A stretch of 64,000 nt of DNA from Vombatus ursinus (taxonomy: Eukaryota; Chordata; Mammalia; Diprotodontia; Vombatidae): positions 95,265,243 through 95,329,242 of the forward strand of contig NW_020954590.1 in NCBI RefSeq assembly GCF_900497805.2. The letters run 5' to 3'. Positions within the stretch are counted from its first letter, which is position 1; each line of letters begins with the position of its first letter. A program made the position numbers and the translations under genes. Below, piece after piece: positions 32,101 to 44,100 of the stretch. The notes beneath the pieces were generated by a model. It was not told the DNA's origin. It saw nothing but the letters and a program-made list of their open reading frames with translations, and did no database searches.

Positions 32101-35100
32101 CTACCAATTATTTCCAAAAAATGTGGTTTGTCTGAGCCAGTTGATTTAAATTCATCAAAGACAACTGGGTGCTCACTTATCATGTCTATACTTTTCTTAG
32201 CCATTTTTGTTCCTTAATTTCCAGTGCAAAAGTCACTTCTTGGCAGAGAAAACATACAAAATAAAAATTTGAGTAACTGCATTCTCTCTTATCATTCTCG
32301 TGTCCAACTCAAGGTTTACTTTCTTCTATTTTTCTCTTTCCTCCACATAGTTTTAAAAATCCTTTATATTGTCCTTAGCTTTTTGACACCTCTCAGCCCA
32401 TTCTGAGCTTTACGTACTCGTGACACTCATTCTTTTTATGAAATTGTGTCATATTCTTAAATTATCCTCTATCTTCTGCCCTTGCTTTTCTGTTAATCTC
32501 ATTCTGAGGGGGTAAATGTCTATCTAACTGTTCAGTTCTTCTTCCAACTTGCATTGCCTTTCTCTATTCTTTGGTATGTTTTTTGTTCTTGTGAGAACCT
32601 TCAGCACTTTAATTTTTTCCTAACAACCTAGTAATTTGGTTATTTTTTACACATATAGTAAACATTCTGTTTCAGTAGTTAATGCTTCAGTAGAATTAGG
32701 TGAGAATGAATTACTTCAGATAGACTTCAGTATAATTAAGTTTTAATTTGCTTTTGCATTCATTTGTTTTATTAGCATAAGAAGCCCTTTCATTGTTGAT
32801 TCATTTCTAGTCCATTAAATTTTAGTTTATTAAAAGAATTACTTATTAAGCTATGGGTGGCAACATGGAATAGAGGACTGGTTTGGACGACCTGCCTTCC
32901 TAGTTCTAGCTCTGACACATAATGGCTTTGTTATTATGGACAAGTTACTTAAACTTTCTGTTCTCCAGGCAAGTGTTTTTAGACTGTAATTTGTAGAATA
33001 ATCATCTTTATTGATAGAGCGGGGATTTTCTTCATGAGGGAATTCCCTATACCAATGAAATCAGTGGTCCTAAACCAAAAAAGGAATTAATTTGTGGCTA
33101 ACCACATCTTTTTTCCCTTTTTTTTTTTTTTGCTACATTTAATCCATACTCTTTGCTATTACACAACTAGATTATTACAGTTATTTATGAACATTTATAC
33201 TCTCCCTTTTCCATTCTGCACACTGCTGACAAATTAATCTTCCTTAATATCAATCAATTAAAGCATTTATTAGGCTCCTATATGCAAGGCAGAGAATCTT
33301 GATCTAGGAGTTGAGACCTAGATTAAAATACTGGCTCCAACACATACTGCCTGTGACCCTGAGCAATTCATGTAGTCTTCTCAGTGCCCAGACAAGTCAC
33401 CAAAGTGCATTCATAGATAAGGAGGAAATTTTGGGTTTGGATGAAATCCCAAATAAGGACCCCAAAAATTTCAAGGCATAGAAAGACAAAACAAAAAAGA
33501 GTACTTGCCCTTAAAAATTTTATATTTTACTGGTATCTTTACATCTCATCAGAACACGTAATGGTTTTCTTTTGCACAAAGAAAGGTGAATATACATTTT
33601 CAGGCAATCTTTTTCCATCCTACCTCTCAAGCTTTTAATAACAACAACAACTAACATTTATACAGAGCTTACTGTATGCCAGGTACTGTGCTAAGTGCTT
33701 TACAATTAGTATCTCATTTGTGCACAGCTAGATGGCCTAGTAGAGCTCTGTGCCAGGAGTCAAGAAGAACTAAGTTCAAATCTGGCCTTAGACACGTGCT
33801 AGTTGTGTGGCCTTGGGCAAGTCATTTAACCTCTATCTGCCTCAGTTTCCTTATGTAAAATAGGGATAATAATAGCACTTACCTCTCGGGGTTATTAAGA
33901 AGATTAAATGAAATACTAATTGTAAAGCACTTAGCACAGTATCTGGCACAGAGTAAGCACTACAGTTATCCCTTCCACATTTCAATATATCGCAGGTTAG
34001 CATAAGAAATTAAATGGGAATTTTTTGGGAGTTTTTCTGAAGTTGCAGATGATATGCAGAGGCTAGCAGACGACACAGAAAAAGTTTAGAAACTCAGAAA
34101 TGCATGAAATATATGTTTAGTATTGTATAATATCAACATATTTAATCCTTTAATACCTTAATAATTCAAACGACTTCTCTGATACAAAGGGAGGTCCAAT
34201 TACATGGATTTTCCAGGTTGCTGGGGTACCGTACCCTTGTGCCCCTGGATGTGGAAGAGATAACTATATAAATGTTACCTATTACTATAATTCTCAGAAC
34301 AACCATAGGAGGTAGGTGCTATTATTATCTGAATTTTACAGTGGAGGAAACAGAGACAATCAGAGGTTAAATGACTTGCCCAAGGTCTTAGTAAGTGTCT
34401 GAGGCTGGATTTGAACTCAAATCTTTCTGCCTCTAGGCCTGGTGCTGTATATACTGCACCACTTAGCCTTCCAGTTATACTTACTAAATCTACTTACCAA
34501 ACTATAATTCCTTTCTTTTGAACATTCATCTTCATTCCTGCTTCTGCACTTGTTCTTTTTCTCCACTATAATAACCTTCCCTCCCCTTGCCAGCCTATGT
34601 ATCCATGTCTAACCTACATGAAAGACATTTACCCAACTGAACTGTGGCAACAACTGTATGAAGCACTTATTTTGACATACAGTATTATGCATCACTGTTT
34701 TGTATACATATAACCTACTATAAAGAGGCACTGATTGACAACCTGATACTAATATTTAAGAGGTCTCCCTTCCTGGAGTCAAATATCTGGAACTTGACAA
34801 AACCCTTCCTGAAATTGGTCAAATGTAATAATCACTTTCATGATTGATATGAGAACAAATGATACTGCCAGGAGGAGCCTAGAAAAGATTCCTAAGGTTT
34901 GAGGTGTCCTAAGCAAGAAATCAAAGAACTTAGGCACACATGAGGTGTTCATCACTGTTGCTGATTCAAAGCAGAGGTATTGGAAAGAAAGAAAACAGCT
35001 GGTTTAGACATTGGTGTTTAAGAACGAGATTTGGATTGTCTTGAATGAAGCTATGAATGATCATCCAAAAATAGGGCAGGCTAATAAGGCCTAGTCAAAA

Positions 35101-38100
35101 AAAAAAATGTCCTTGGAATCTTAAAAATCTGGTTAAGAGAAGAAAAGAGATGAGGGAGAAAGCTGCCTTACACATCTCTACCAAACTAGATGTCATAAAG
35201 AATAGCTAACATGTCTAATAAGAATAGTTGTAGATATGTAATTAACAGGAGACAAAATCCAAGAAAGGAGCCAGCAATAAAACCCATATCTGCAGTTGAT
35301 ACAGAAGTATGATAAAGCTTAGATAATAAAGTGAAATAACTTAATAAAAGGAAGTGAATTTGATTTCAGTAGTAATATACCTAAGACCTGGAGGGATGGG
35401 GCCCATGACTGCAATATGCTCTGAAAAGTTCAAATTACCAAACCTATTTGTGAGAGAATCCAGAACTAGAGAAGTAAGGTGAGTGTAGGGAAAATGGTGA
35501 TGAGCACTTGTGGGTTGGGGGAAGTCACTTGAAGAAGAAATATTGTCCGAGGTATATGTGAACTAATGTGGCTTTTGAGTAGAGAGAGAATGGGATAAAT
35601 ATAAAATAGCCTATTTATATATATACATATGTAAAGTTAGAAGTCATAGCATAGGGATGATAGTTAACCCAGAGGGAGCTAACAAGGCCACCAAATGACA
35701 GTATAGAAAGAAGAGGAGGCCCAGAATAGCCTTATGATATACCCAAAGTTAGTAGCTGAGCCCTTACATTGGTAAGATAAGATCCAAGAGGGAGCAGTAT
35801 TATAAAAACCTAGAGAGGAGAGGTCGATATTGTCAAATGCTATATAGAAGGTGGCAAGTGAGCATTTATATTAAGCACGTACCATGTGTCAGGCACTGTG
35901 CTGAGTGCCTGGATATAAAGAAAGGCAAAAAAAATCCCTGCTCTCAAAGAGCTCACAGTCCAATAGGAAGACAATGTGCAAATAACTATTTGTAAACAAT
36001 ATGGTATGTGTATATATACAGGATAAATTTGGGGTAGTCTGGTAGGGTATCCTCTTAAGGTAGAGGATTGAGAAAGGTTTCTTGCAGAAGGTGGAATGTT
36101 AGCTGAGACTTGGAGGAAGCCCAATGTAAGCTAAAAGTTGGAGATAAGGTGGCAGAGTGTTCTGGGCATGGAAACAGCTGATAAAAATGCTCTGAATTGG
36201 AGGGTGGTTTATTCTGTTCCAGGAATAGCATGAAGCCAGTAAAGACAAGGATTGAGGGATGAGCCATTGATTTTGGCAGTTAAGTTCATTGGTAACTTTT
36301 GAGAGCACTTTTTGTTTAATGAGATGAGAAGTCAGATCGAAAAGGGTTGAGAATTAAGAGGAGAAGAAATGGAGGCAATGGGCATAGACAGCTTTTTCTC
36401 AGAGTCTGTAACAGAGGAGAGAGATAGAGTGCTAGCTTGTATAGATATATGGTAGGGGTTTTTTCTGGGTAGGAGAGGTTTGGGAACTGGTACTTGGGGA
36501 GACTGAAGATTAGAGAAGGAATGATTGTGAGGGGAATCTAGAGAAGAATGTGGATCAAGGACATGTCTAGGGGGCAATGTGGGTTGGTGAGGACTACCTC
36601 ATCAGACCAGTAAAAGAGAGAATGGAAGATAATGTCAACTAGGTCATATAGGATGCAGAGAAGAGAAAAAGAGGAGATTCATGGGTAATGGTCTTCAATT
36701 TTTTTTTTTTCCAGTAAAGTATGCAACAAGGGTGCATAGTTGAGAGTGGAGAGAAGAGTTGGAAGCCTGGGAGGTTTGAGGAGATTGAAGGTTTGGAATA
36801 GATATACTAATGTAGGTTAGAATCAATTGAGGAGTAAAAAGACTTCTTTGCTGTAGTGAAGCCCTAGTGAGATTAGGTAAAACTTTCTTTAGCTCTCTTT
36901 GGTGGTAGAGAAGGCTGATGGTGGTAGTAATTCAAGATTGGACCTTGGCAAAAAATGAGTGGTTGTAGAACAAGGGACCAAGGAATTGGAGAGTAGATAT
37001 TGCAGAGTTCCATACTGGTTTTATATGTTTACATAAGACTATTTTTCATCAGGAATATTTCATCAAAAGAAAATTTCATCAAAATAGCAGCTATCTGTAA
37101 ACATAATTATAAACATACTTTGTGAAATATATACTTGTCAAATTGTAACTGGATTTAAGTTGTATAATGAAAGCATTAATGTGCTATTCCAACCTTGCCC
37201 TAATTATATTATCTGTACAAATGGATAGAAAAAAATATTTCTGATTTCTGATTTTTTTTTAAATGCTTATATCTGTTGTTGTTGTTGTTTTAACTAGCCA
37301 CATAGTGACACTGCTGGATTACTTTTCTTGTTTTAATCTAATTCATGTTTTGTTTCAGCCATTATTCATGGACTATCCAAACTAACAGCACATCATCTAA
37401 GAACTATATATGTGTGTCAGTTTTTAACAAGAATAGTGGAAGGAAAAACACTAGGTAAGTAGGTTTTTCAGTCCTTTATATAAATACTTACGACATGTCT
37501 CTTGAAAGTTATGTCAGTTGGAATAACAACCAAATAGAAGCTGTCATCTTTTGAAAAATAGTTTTGTCAATGTATGCTTGACATCATACTAGTCATTTCA
37601 CAAATACCTTTCTTAGAATTTACAGGGTATATCAGACAATATAAGATCATAAATTTTGTGGTGTTTCCTCCTGATTCATTCAAGTCCTGTGACTTTACTC
37701 TTCATAGACCACTGTGAAACATTTAGCACTTTAAACTTAATGTCTATTCAGTTAATTGATAAAATTGATATTTTCCTAATATGTTCTTAATATTTATAAT
37801 CATGTTACATAGTAATACAATTCTTCATCTTATAATTTCTGATTATTTGCTACCAAAATATAGCTTTTTAAAAAGCATCCTTTTCATTGCATAAATTTTC
37901 ACGTATACCACAATACTTTACATAAAGGCAGTAGCCAGAGTTTTTAAAGAACATTGAGGAGGACGAAGAAGACATTCAATGAAGAGTATGACAAGATCTT
38001 TCAAACTAAGTGCTCTAGAGTGTGCCATGTGCATGCATGCATGCACATGCACACACACACACACACACACATACCCCATACCCTCGATATTTGGTAACTT

Positions 38101-41100
38101 TGACAAAAGGGACAGAGGAGAAAAGTTAGGAAATTATGTTGGTAACTATAGTTTACAATAAAAATGTATCCCAACAGGGACTTGGAGCTTACTAACTCAC
38201 TTCAGTACATTATTGAAAATTTTTCTCAGGAAGAGAGTTGGAAGGTACTAAATTACAAACATTGAAAATCACAAAAAATGAAATTGCCTGTTAAAACACG
38301 TTGTTTACTGATGTCATTTTCTATTAGTTGTCTGTGGAATCAAATAATGACTGGTTAGAGTCACTCTCAAACTTTACTCACAACACAGTATTCTTTGACT
38401 TGAGGAATCCGGGGACACTGAACATTTAATTTGTCAACAAAGTATTTTTTTTTTACTGCAGTTTCCATTGATTTTCCCAAGCCAAGTTAGAAAGGTAGGA
38501 ATCCAATTTCAGTATCCCTCTAATAAAACAGTCTAGAGTTTTACCAGGAATTAAAGTCTAGCTCACCTTTCTATACTTTGTAGGCTCTGTTTTGTGCATT
38601 TCTGAAAACTAAATCTTTTACCTTTCTTCGATCTTTATTACCTCTTCTAGATGCCACAATTCACGAAGATAAATGACAGTAAATAGATAATCCCAATAAC
38701 ATCAGTCAGTTCCTTCAATATTTGTATATTCAATTCAGCTGGGTTCTTTTCTCCCTAATTATCTAGCCACTCAACTCCTACTTGTTTGTTCTATTTATTC
38801 CCTATTTGTTCTGTCCTTTCTAAGGCAAAGGACATTCTCTTCAGCAGCTGAAACAGAAATGAACAATCCTCTTCCTTCTTGGATTCACTATCTCACAGCA
38901 TAGCTACAAAACTCTTTATGTTATCCTTAGCCTTATTAGCCATTGTAAGTACATTCTGCACTTTAGCACTTCCAGCTTTATTCTCTTAACAGGAATTATC
39001 CTATGTTTACCTATCATTTCAAAGTATGTCTGTGTCTCTTTGAAATTTGAATTTGTTAGTGAGCTCCCTGTGTGTCTACATGAATTTCTTAGTCAACCCA
39101 GATACTCAGATATGTTTGATAACATTGATTTCAATGTTCCCTCCAGGATTACACAGAAATATTTACCTGTTCCTGGGGATTAAGATCACCATAAGACTGA
39201 CTTTACAATCTGAAGGACTTCCTTACTTCTTCCTAATATTTTGGGGAGCATCGCAGGCAGGATTTCTGTCATTTTTTATCTTCACCATTTCTTTTCTTAT
39301 AATACATTTCCCTTAGAACATTTTTATTATATGTTTTACTCCTTTTTTTAAAACATATTTTCACATTAGTCATGTTGTAAAGAAGAATTAGAACCAAAAG
39401 GAAAAACCACAAGAAAGAAGAAACAAAGAGAGCAAATGGTATGCTTCAATCTGCATTCAGACTCTGTAGTTCTTTCTCTGGATGTCGATAGTATTTTCGA
39501 TCACAAGTCTTTTGGAATTGTCTTAGATCCTTGTGTTGCTGAGAAGAGTTAAGTCTGTCAGTGTTGGTCATCACACAGTGTTGCTGTTACTATGTACATT
39601 GCTCTCCTGGTTCTGCTCATTTCACTCAGCATCAGTTCATGTAAGTTTTTCTAGGTTTTTTCTGCTCATCATCTCTTATGGAGCAATAGTATTCCATTAC
39701 ATTCGTATACCACAGCTTATTTAACCATTTCCCAATTGATGGGCATCCCTTTAATTTCTAATTCTTGGCCACCACAAAAAGAGCTGCTATAAATGTTTTT
39801 GAGTCCTTTCCCCATTTTTATGATCTCTTTGGGATATAGAGCTAGGGTCAAAGGGTAGGTACAGTTTTATTGAGCATAGTTCCAAATTGCTCTCCAGAGT
39901 GTCTGGATCAGTTCACAACTCCACTAACAGTGTTCCAATTTTCCTACATCTTCTCCAACATTTATCATTTTCCTGTTTTGTCATTGTAGCCAATCTAATA
40001 GGTGTGAGGTGGTTCCTCAGGGTTGTTTTAATTTGCATTTCTCTAATCAATAGTGATTTACAGCATTTTTTCATATTACTATAGATAGCTTTAATTTCTT
40101 CATCTGAAAACTGCCTATTCATATCCTTTGACCATTTATCAATTGGGGAATGACTTATATTCTTATAAATTTCATTCGGTTCTCTATATATTTTAGAAAT
40201 GAGACCTTTATCAGAGATACTGGCTATAAAAATTGTTTTCCAGCTTTCTGCTTCCCTTCTGATCTTGGTTGCATTGACTTTGTGCAAAAACTTTGCAGTT
40301 TAATGTAATCAAAATTATCTGTTTTGCATTTCATAATATTCTCTATCTCTTATTTGGTCGTAAATTCTTCCATTCTCCATAGATCTGAGAGGTAAACTAT
40401 TCTTTGCTCTTCTAATTTGCTCATAGTCTCACCTTTTATGTCTAAATCATCTACCCATTTTGATCTTATCTTGGTATATGGTGTAAGATGTTGGTCTGTA
40501 CCTAGTTTCTGCCATACTATTTTCCATTTTCCCCAATAGTGTTTGTTACATAATGAGTTCTTATCCCAGAAGCTGAGTCTTTGGGTTTATCAAACAGTAG
40601 ATAACTACAGTCGTTAACTTACTGTGTCTTGTGTACCTAACCTATTCTACTGATCCACTGCTCTTTTTCTTAATCAGTACCAAGTAGTTTTGATGATTAT
40701 CTTTTACTCTTGTTCTTTTGAACTTCCTCACATATTGAAGTCTATTCACACCTGCCGTGTATCTTTCCTTTGCCCTCTCTGTGGTAATCGTTCTTAGTAC
40801 TTCAAAGACTAGTGTACTATGACAACAGCTGTAGGATGTTGAGATTAAGGAAGTGGACTTTTTTCTGGGAGAAACTTGAGATCATTAAAGGAGCTTGGCA
40901 GTTACCTCAAGGCAATCCATGCCTTCTTTTCTCCTATTTATTTCTGAGACCAACACGCTATTTTCACTGTTTTCCTGATACACAAAGCTTCTATGGTAAA
41001 GGTTCTTAATCTGAGAGCCATAGACCCCAAAGGGGTTTTTGGGTAGATTTCAGAGAATGTGTGAAATTAATTGGGAAGTTATATCTTTATTTCAATAATA

Positions 41101-44100
41101 ATACATAAGAACAATATATATCACTCTAAGGTTTCCAAAACACTTTATATTTGATTGTCACAACCAATCTGAGGTGTAGGTGCTATTTATATGTAGTTGA
41201 AGAAACTAAGCTTGAAAGGCTAAATAATTTGCCCAGGCACACAGCTAATAAGTATTTGAGGCAGTATCTGAACTCCAGTCTTCCTGACTCCATGTAGGCA
41301 CTCTATCTGCTATCCACCTAGCTGTGTCCCAAATATTCAGCTTTGATTGATTTGTTCTTTAATTCTATGTTGTTGTAATGAATGTACATATTGTTTTCTG
41401 AGGTCTTGCTTACTTTGCTTTGTATCCATTCAAGGAAAATCTGTATCCAGATCTTCCATAATCTTTTACATTGATGTTCCAAAACTTATTTCAGTGTCAC
41501 CCAATTGATAGGCAAGTAATTTGTTTGCAGTTCTTTACTCTTACCCCAAAAAAAATGCTTCTGCATATATCTAGGTGTATATATGGGTCCTTTCTTTTTG
41601 CCACTTATCTCCTTGGGGTATAAACCTCCTAGAAATGGAATCTTGAGGTTTGACCTAGAGGTCCCCTTTGAGAAGGTATGGATATGTATTTACTCTTTTT
41701 ACTTCCTAATTGCATTCCAGAATGGTTGATCCAATTCACAGCTCCACCAATCATGTTATTAGTATCCCTGCTCTTTTATAACCCCTCCAAAGTTAATTTG
41801 ATTCCCATCTTTAATTATCTTTGTAAATTTGCTGTGTGTAAGGCAAAAGGTCAGATGCGTTTCAATTTTCATTTTTCTTAAGTATGTTATATTTAGGGTT
41901 TAGTGAACCCTACTGAGTTTCGTTATTTCTGATTCTTCCTTCTCTAATCTGTTCCATTGATCTGTCTTTCTAAGTCACATATTTTATATATAAAATCATG
42001 AAGGTATCAAATAGTTCTAGTTGCTACTTTATAATAGTTTGAAGTCTGGAAGTGTTATTCCTGCTATGCTCCTACATTTTTGGTTTTGTGTTAGTTCTTT
42101 TGTTTCTTCAAATGAATTTTGTTATTTTGTCCAGTTCTGTAAAGTTTCTCCAATACTTTCTAGATCCCTTCTGGCATTGTTATTTATACACATGCAGATT
42201 GCCAAAAATGGGGAGTAGTAATCCATTTTGATAACTATTTAGAGGTTCCCTGTTATATGGATACGTGTCCTGGGGGAGCATCAAACTTCTCAGTTTTGAG
42301 GTTGGCAAATAATTGCTCTTCTTTTCTGGATAGCTTCTGGGTGGCTAACTTCTCATTCCTTGAAGGATAAACTGTCCCACCCTTCTTCCTCTGTGATATT
42401 CTTCTATTCAGTAACTCGACGAAAGGCAATTTTCCCTCTTTAACTTTAGCTCTTTTTTCCCCTTATATTTAACCTGAGAACCATAGATTCCCAAAGGATA
42501 AATTTCAGAAGGTATATGGACTGAATTGGAAAGAAAGTTAATCTTTCCTTTTTCTTTCTTTTTTTGGATGCATTTGGGGTTAAGTGACTTGCCCAGGGTC
42601 ACACAGCTAGTAATTATCTGGGATTGGATTTGAACTCAAGTCCTCCTGACTGCAGGGCCAGTGCTCTATCCACTGCCCTGCCTAGCTACCCCTCTTTATT
42701 TCAATATTAATACATAGGGACTTCTGCTTCTAGGAACCAAGATGGAAGCGTAAGAAGTAAATCACTCTTACCCTCCCTTATTAATCTCTGAAAGCCCAGA
42801 AAATATCAGACTGGGTGCAGCAGTCCAGTAGCCCAGGTAGCTTGAGCGATTAGAGAAAGGCCCCTCTTGCCCTGGGGGAAGGGGAGCAGTACAGAACGGG
42901 AGGCATCCCAGCAAGCTAGTGGAAAGTCCCACCTCAGCATACCAGGAGGAGATCCTGAACCCCAGGTGGTGGAGCAGGCAAACACCAATACCAGGATACC
43001 CGAGTGCATCAATGAGGGTAGGGGAACCAGTGGAAACCAGCTTGGAAAACCACCAGGTGCCTCAGTATTCTACAGCAATCAGGTCCCCCAGTGCCTCAGC
43101 AAAACTAAGGGAAGCAGCATTCCAAGGGGCCTCAGATAGATAAATATCCTGCAATATTAATACATAACCACAGTATTTATATAGCACTCTGAGATTTACA
43201 AAGCATGTTATCTCATTTGAGTCTCACGTTGATCTCCACTTACATTTTTTTTCCTCCAAGGCACGGTTGGTTGTCTGTCCCTGATGACCACGTCTGATCT
43301 CATGGAACTATCTTCACTTTTACTTTTAGGAAGACAAACCTACTCTTGAATAATATATAGCAAAGACTTGACTGTGGCAGAACTATAAACATCTCAACCT
43401 CAGATACAAGCCACTATTAGTATTCTCCCTGTTCTCCAGAGTGATTATTATAGTTAGCCTTGTTTAGCTGTTTGTGAGTCTTCACACATCACTTCCTAAG
43501 CCACTTAAAATTTATCTTGTCTGCCACACCCTTTCTCATTAACTAAGTTCTTTTTTTTTCTACCAGTCTGTTTTGCTTACCAATTTAGTAATTTGTTTTA
43601 TTTACTTTTTCTGCATTCCTTTGCCATCTTACCTTTTCCTTTTACTCTTATGGTTGTCTTAAGGTACTCATTTAATATTTAATCCTTTTCTTTCTTTGGA
43701 TTGGGCCCTCCTCGTATTCTTTCTCCTTTGAATTATCCTCAGACTTTTCCAGTTCACATTTAGAATTTTCTCTATATTTGGCTCAGATTTTTCTCTCTTC
43801 TTCCTCTCCTCTCAGGGAAGCCAGAATTACACAGTATAAGAGGATGTGTAACACCACAGTATTTTTGTCAGTTCAGCAAAAAGTTTTTAAGACCATCCTT
43901 TGAGGTTTGTTGAAATCAGTTTTAACCTAATAAACTTATTAACTTTTGGTATCGCATGAACTCATTACTCCTTAATCTAGTCTATTTCCAAAAACTTTTC
44001 ATTGAGTAAAACAGGTTTTCCCATTTAAAAATTTGATTTTAAAATGGAAATTTGTCAAAACAGATGAATTACTATATTGTTATATTAAATAAGCTGGTGA

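Larger units (their letters stand above)
33640..34475 (-). repeat. MIR/THER1 SINE, outer layer of a three-layer nest
   Basis: Minus MIR begins 33640 (CAACTAACATTTATACAGAG; TGTATGCCAGGTACTGTGCT) and resumes at about 34290-34470 (AGGAGGTAGGTGCTATTATT, GAGGTTAAATGACTTGCCCA, CACCACTTAGCCTTCC). A plus-strand SINE and a Tigger-like MITE lie between. Confidence 0.65.
42465..43250 (-). repeat. Composite repeat copy 2, host of two insertions
   Basis: 42470-42545 (AACCTGAGAACCATAGATTC), 42694-42716 (TTTCAATATTAATACATA) and 43152-43250 (ACCACAGTATTTATATAGCA) together match the copy at 41001-41330. A SINE (42556-42693) and a 435-bp fragment (42717-43151) interrupt it. Confidence 0.55.
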
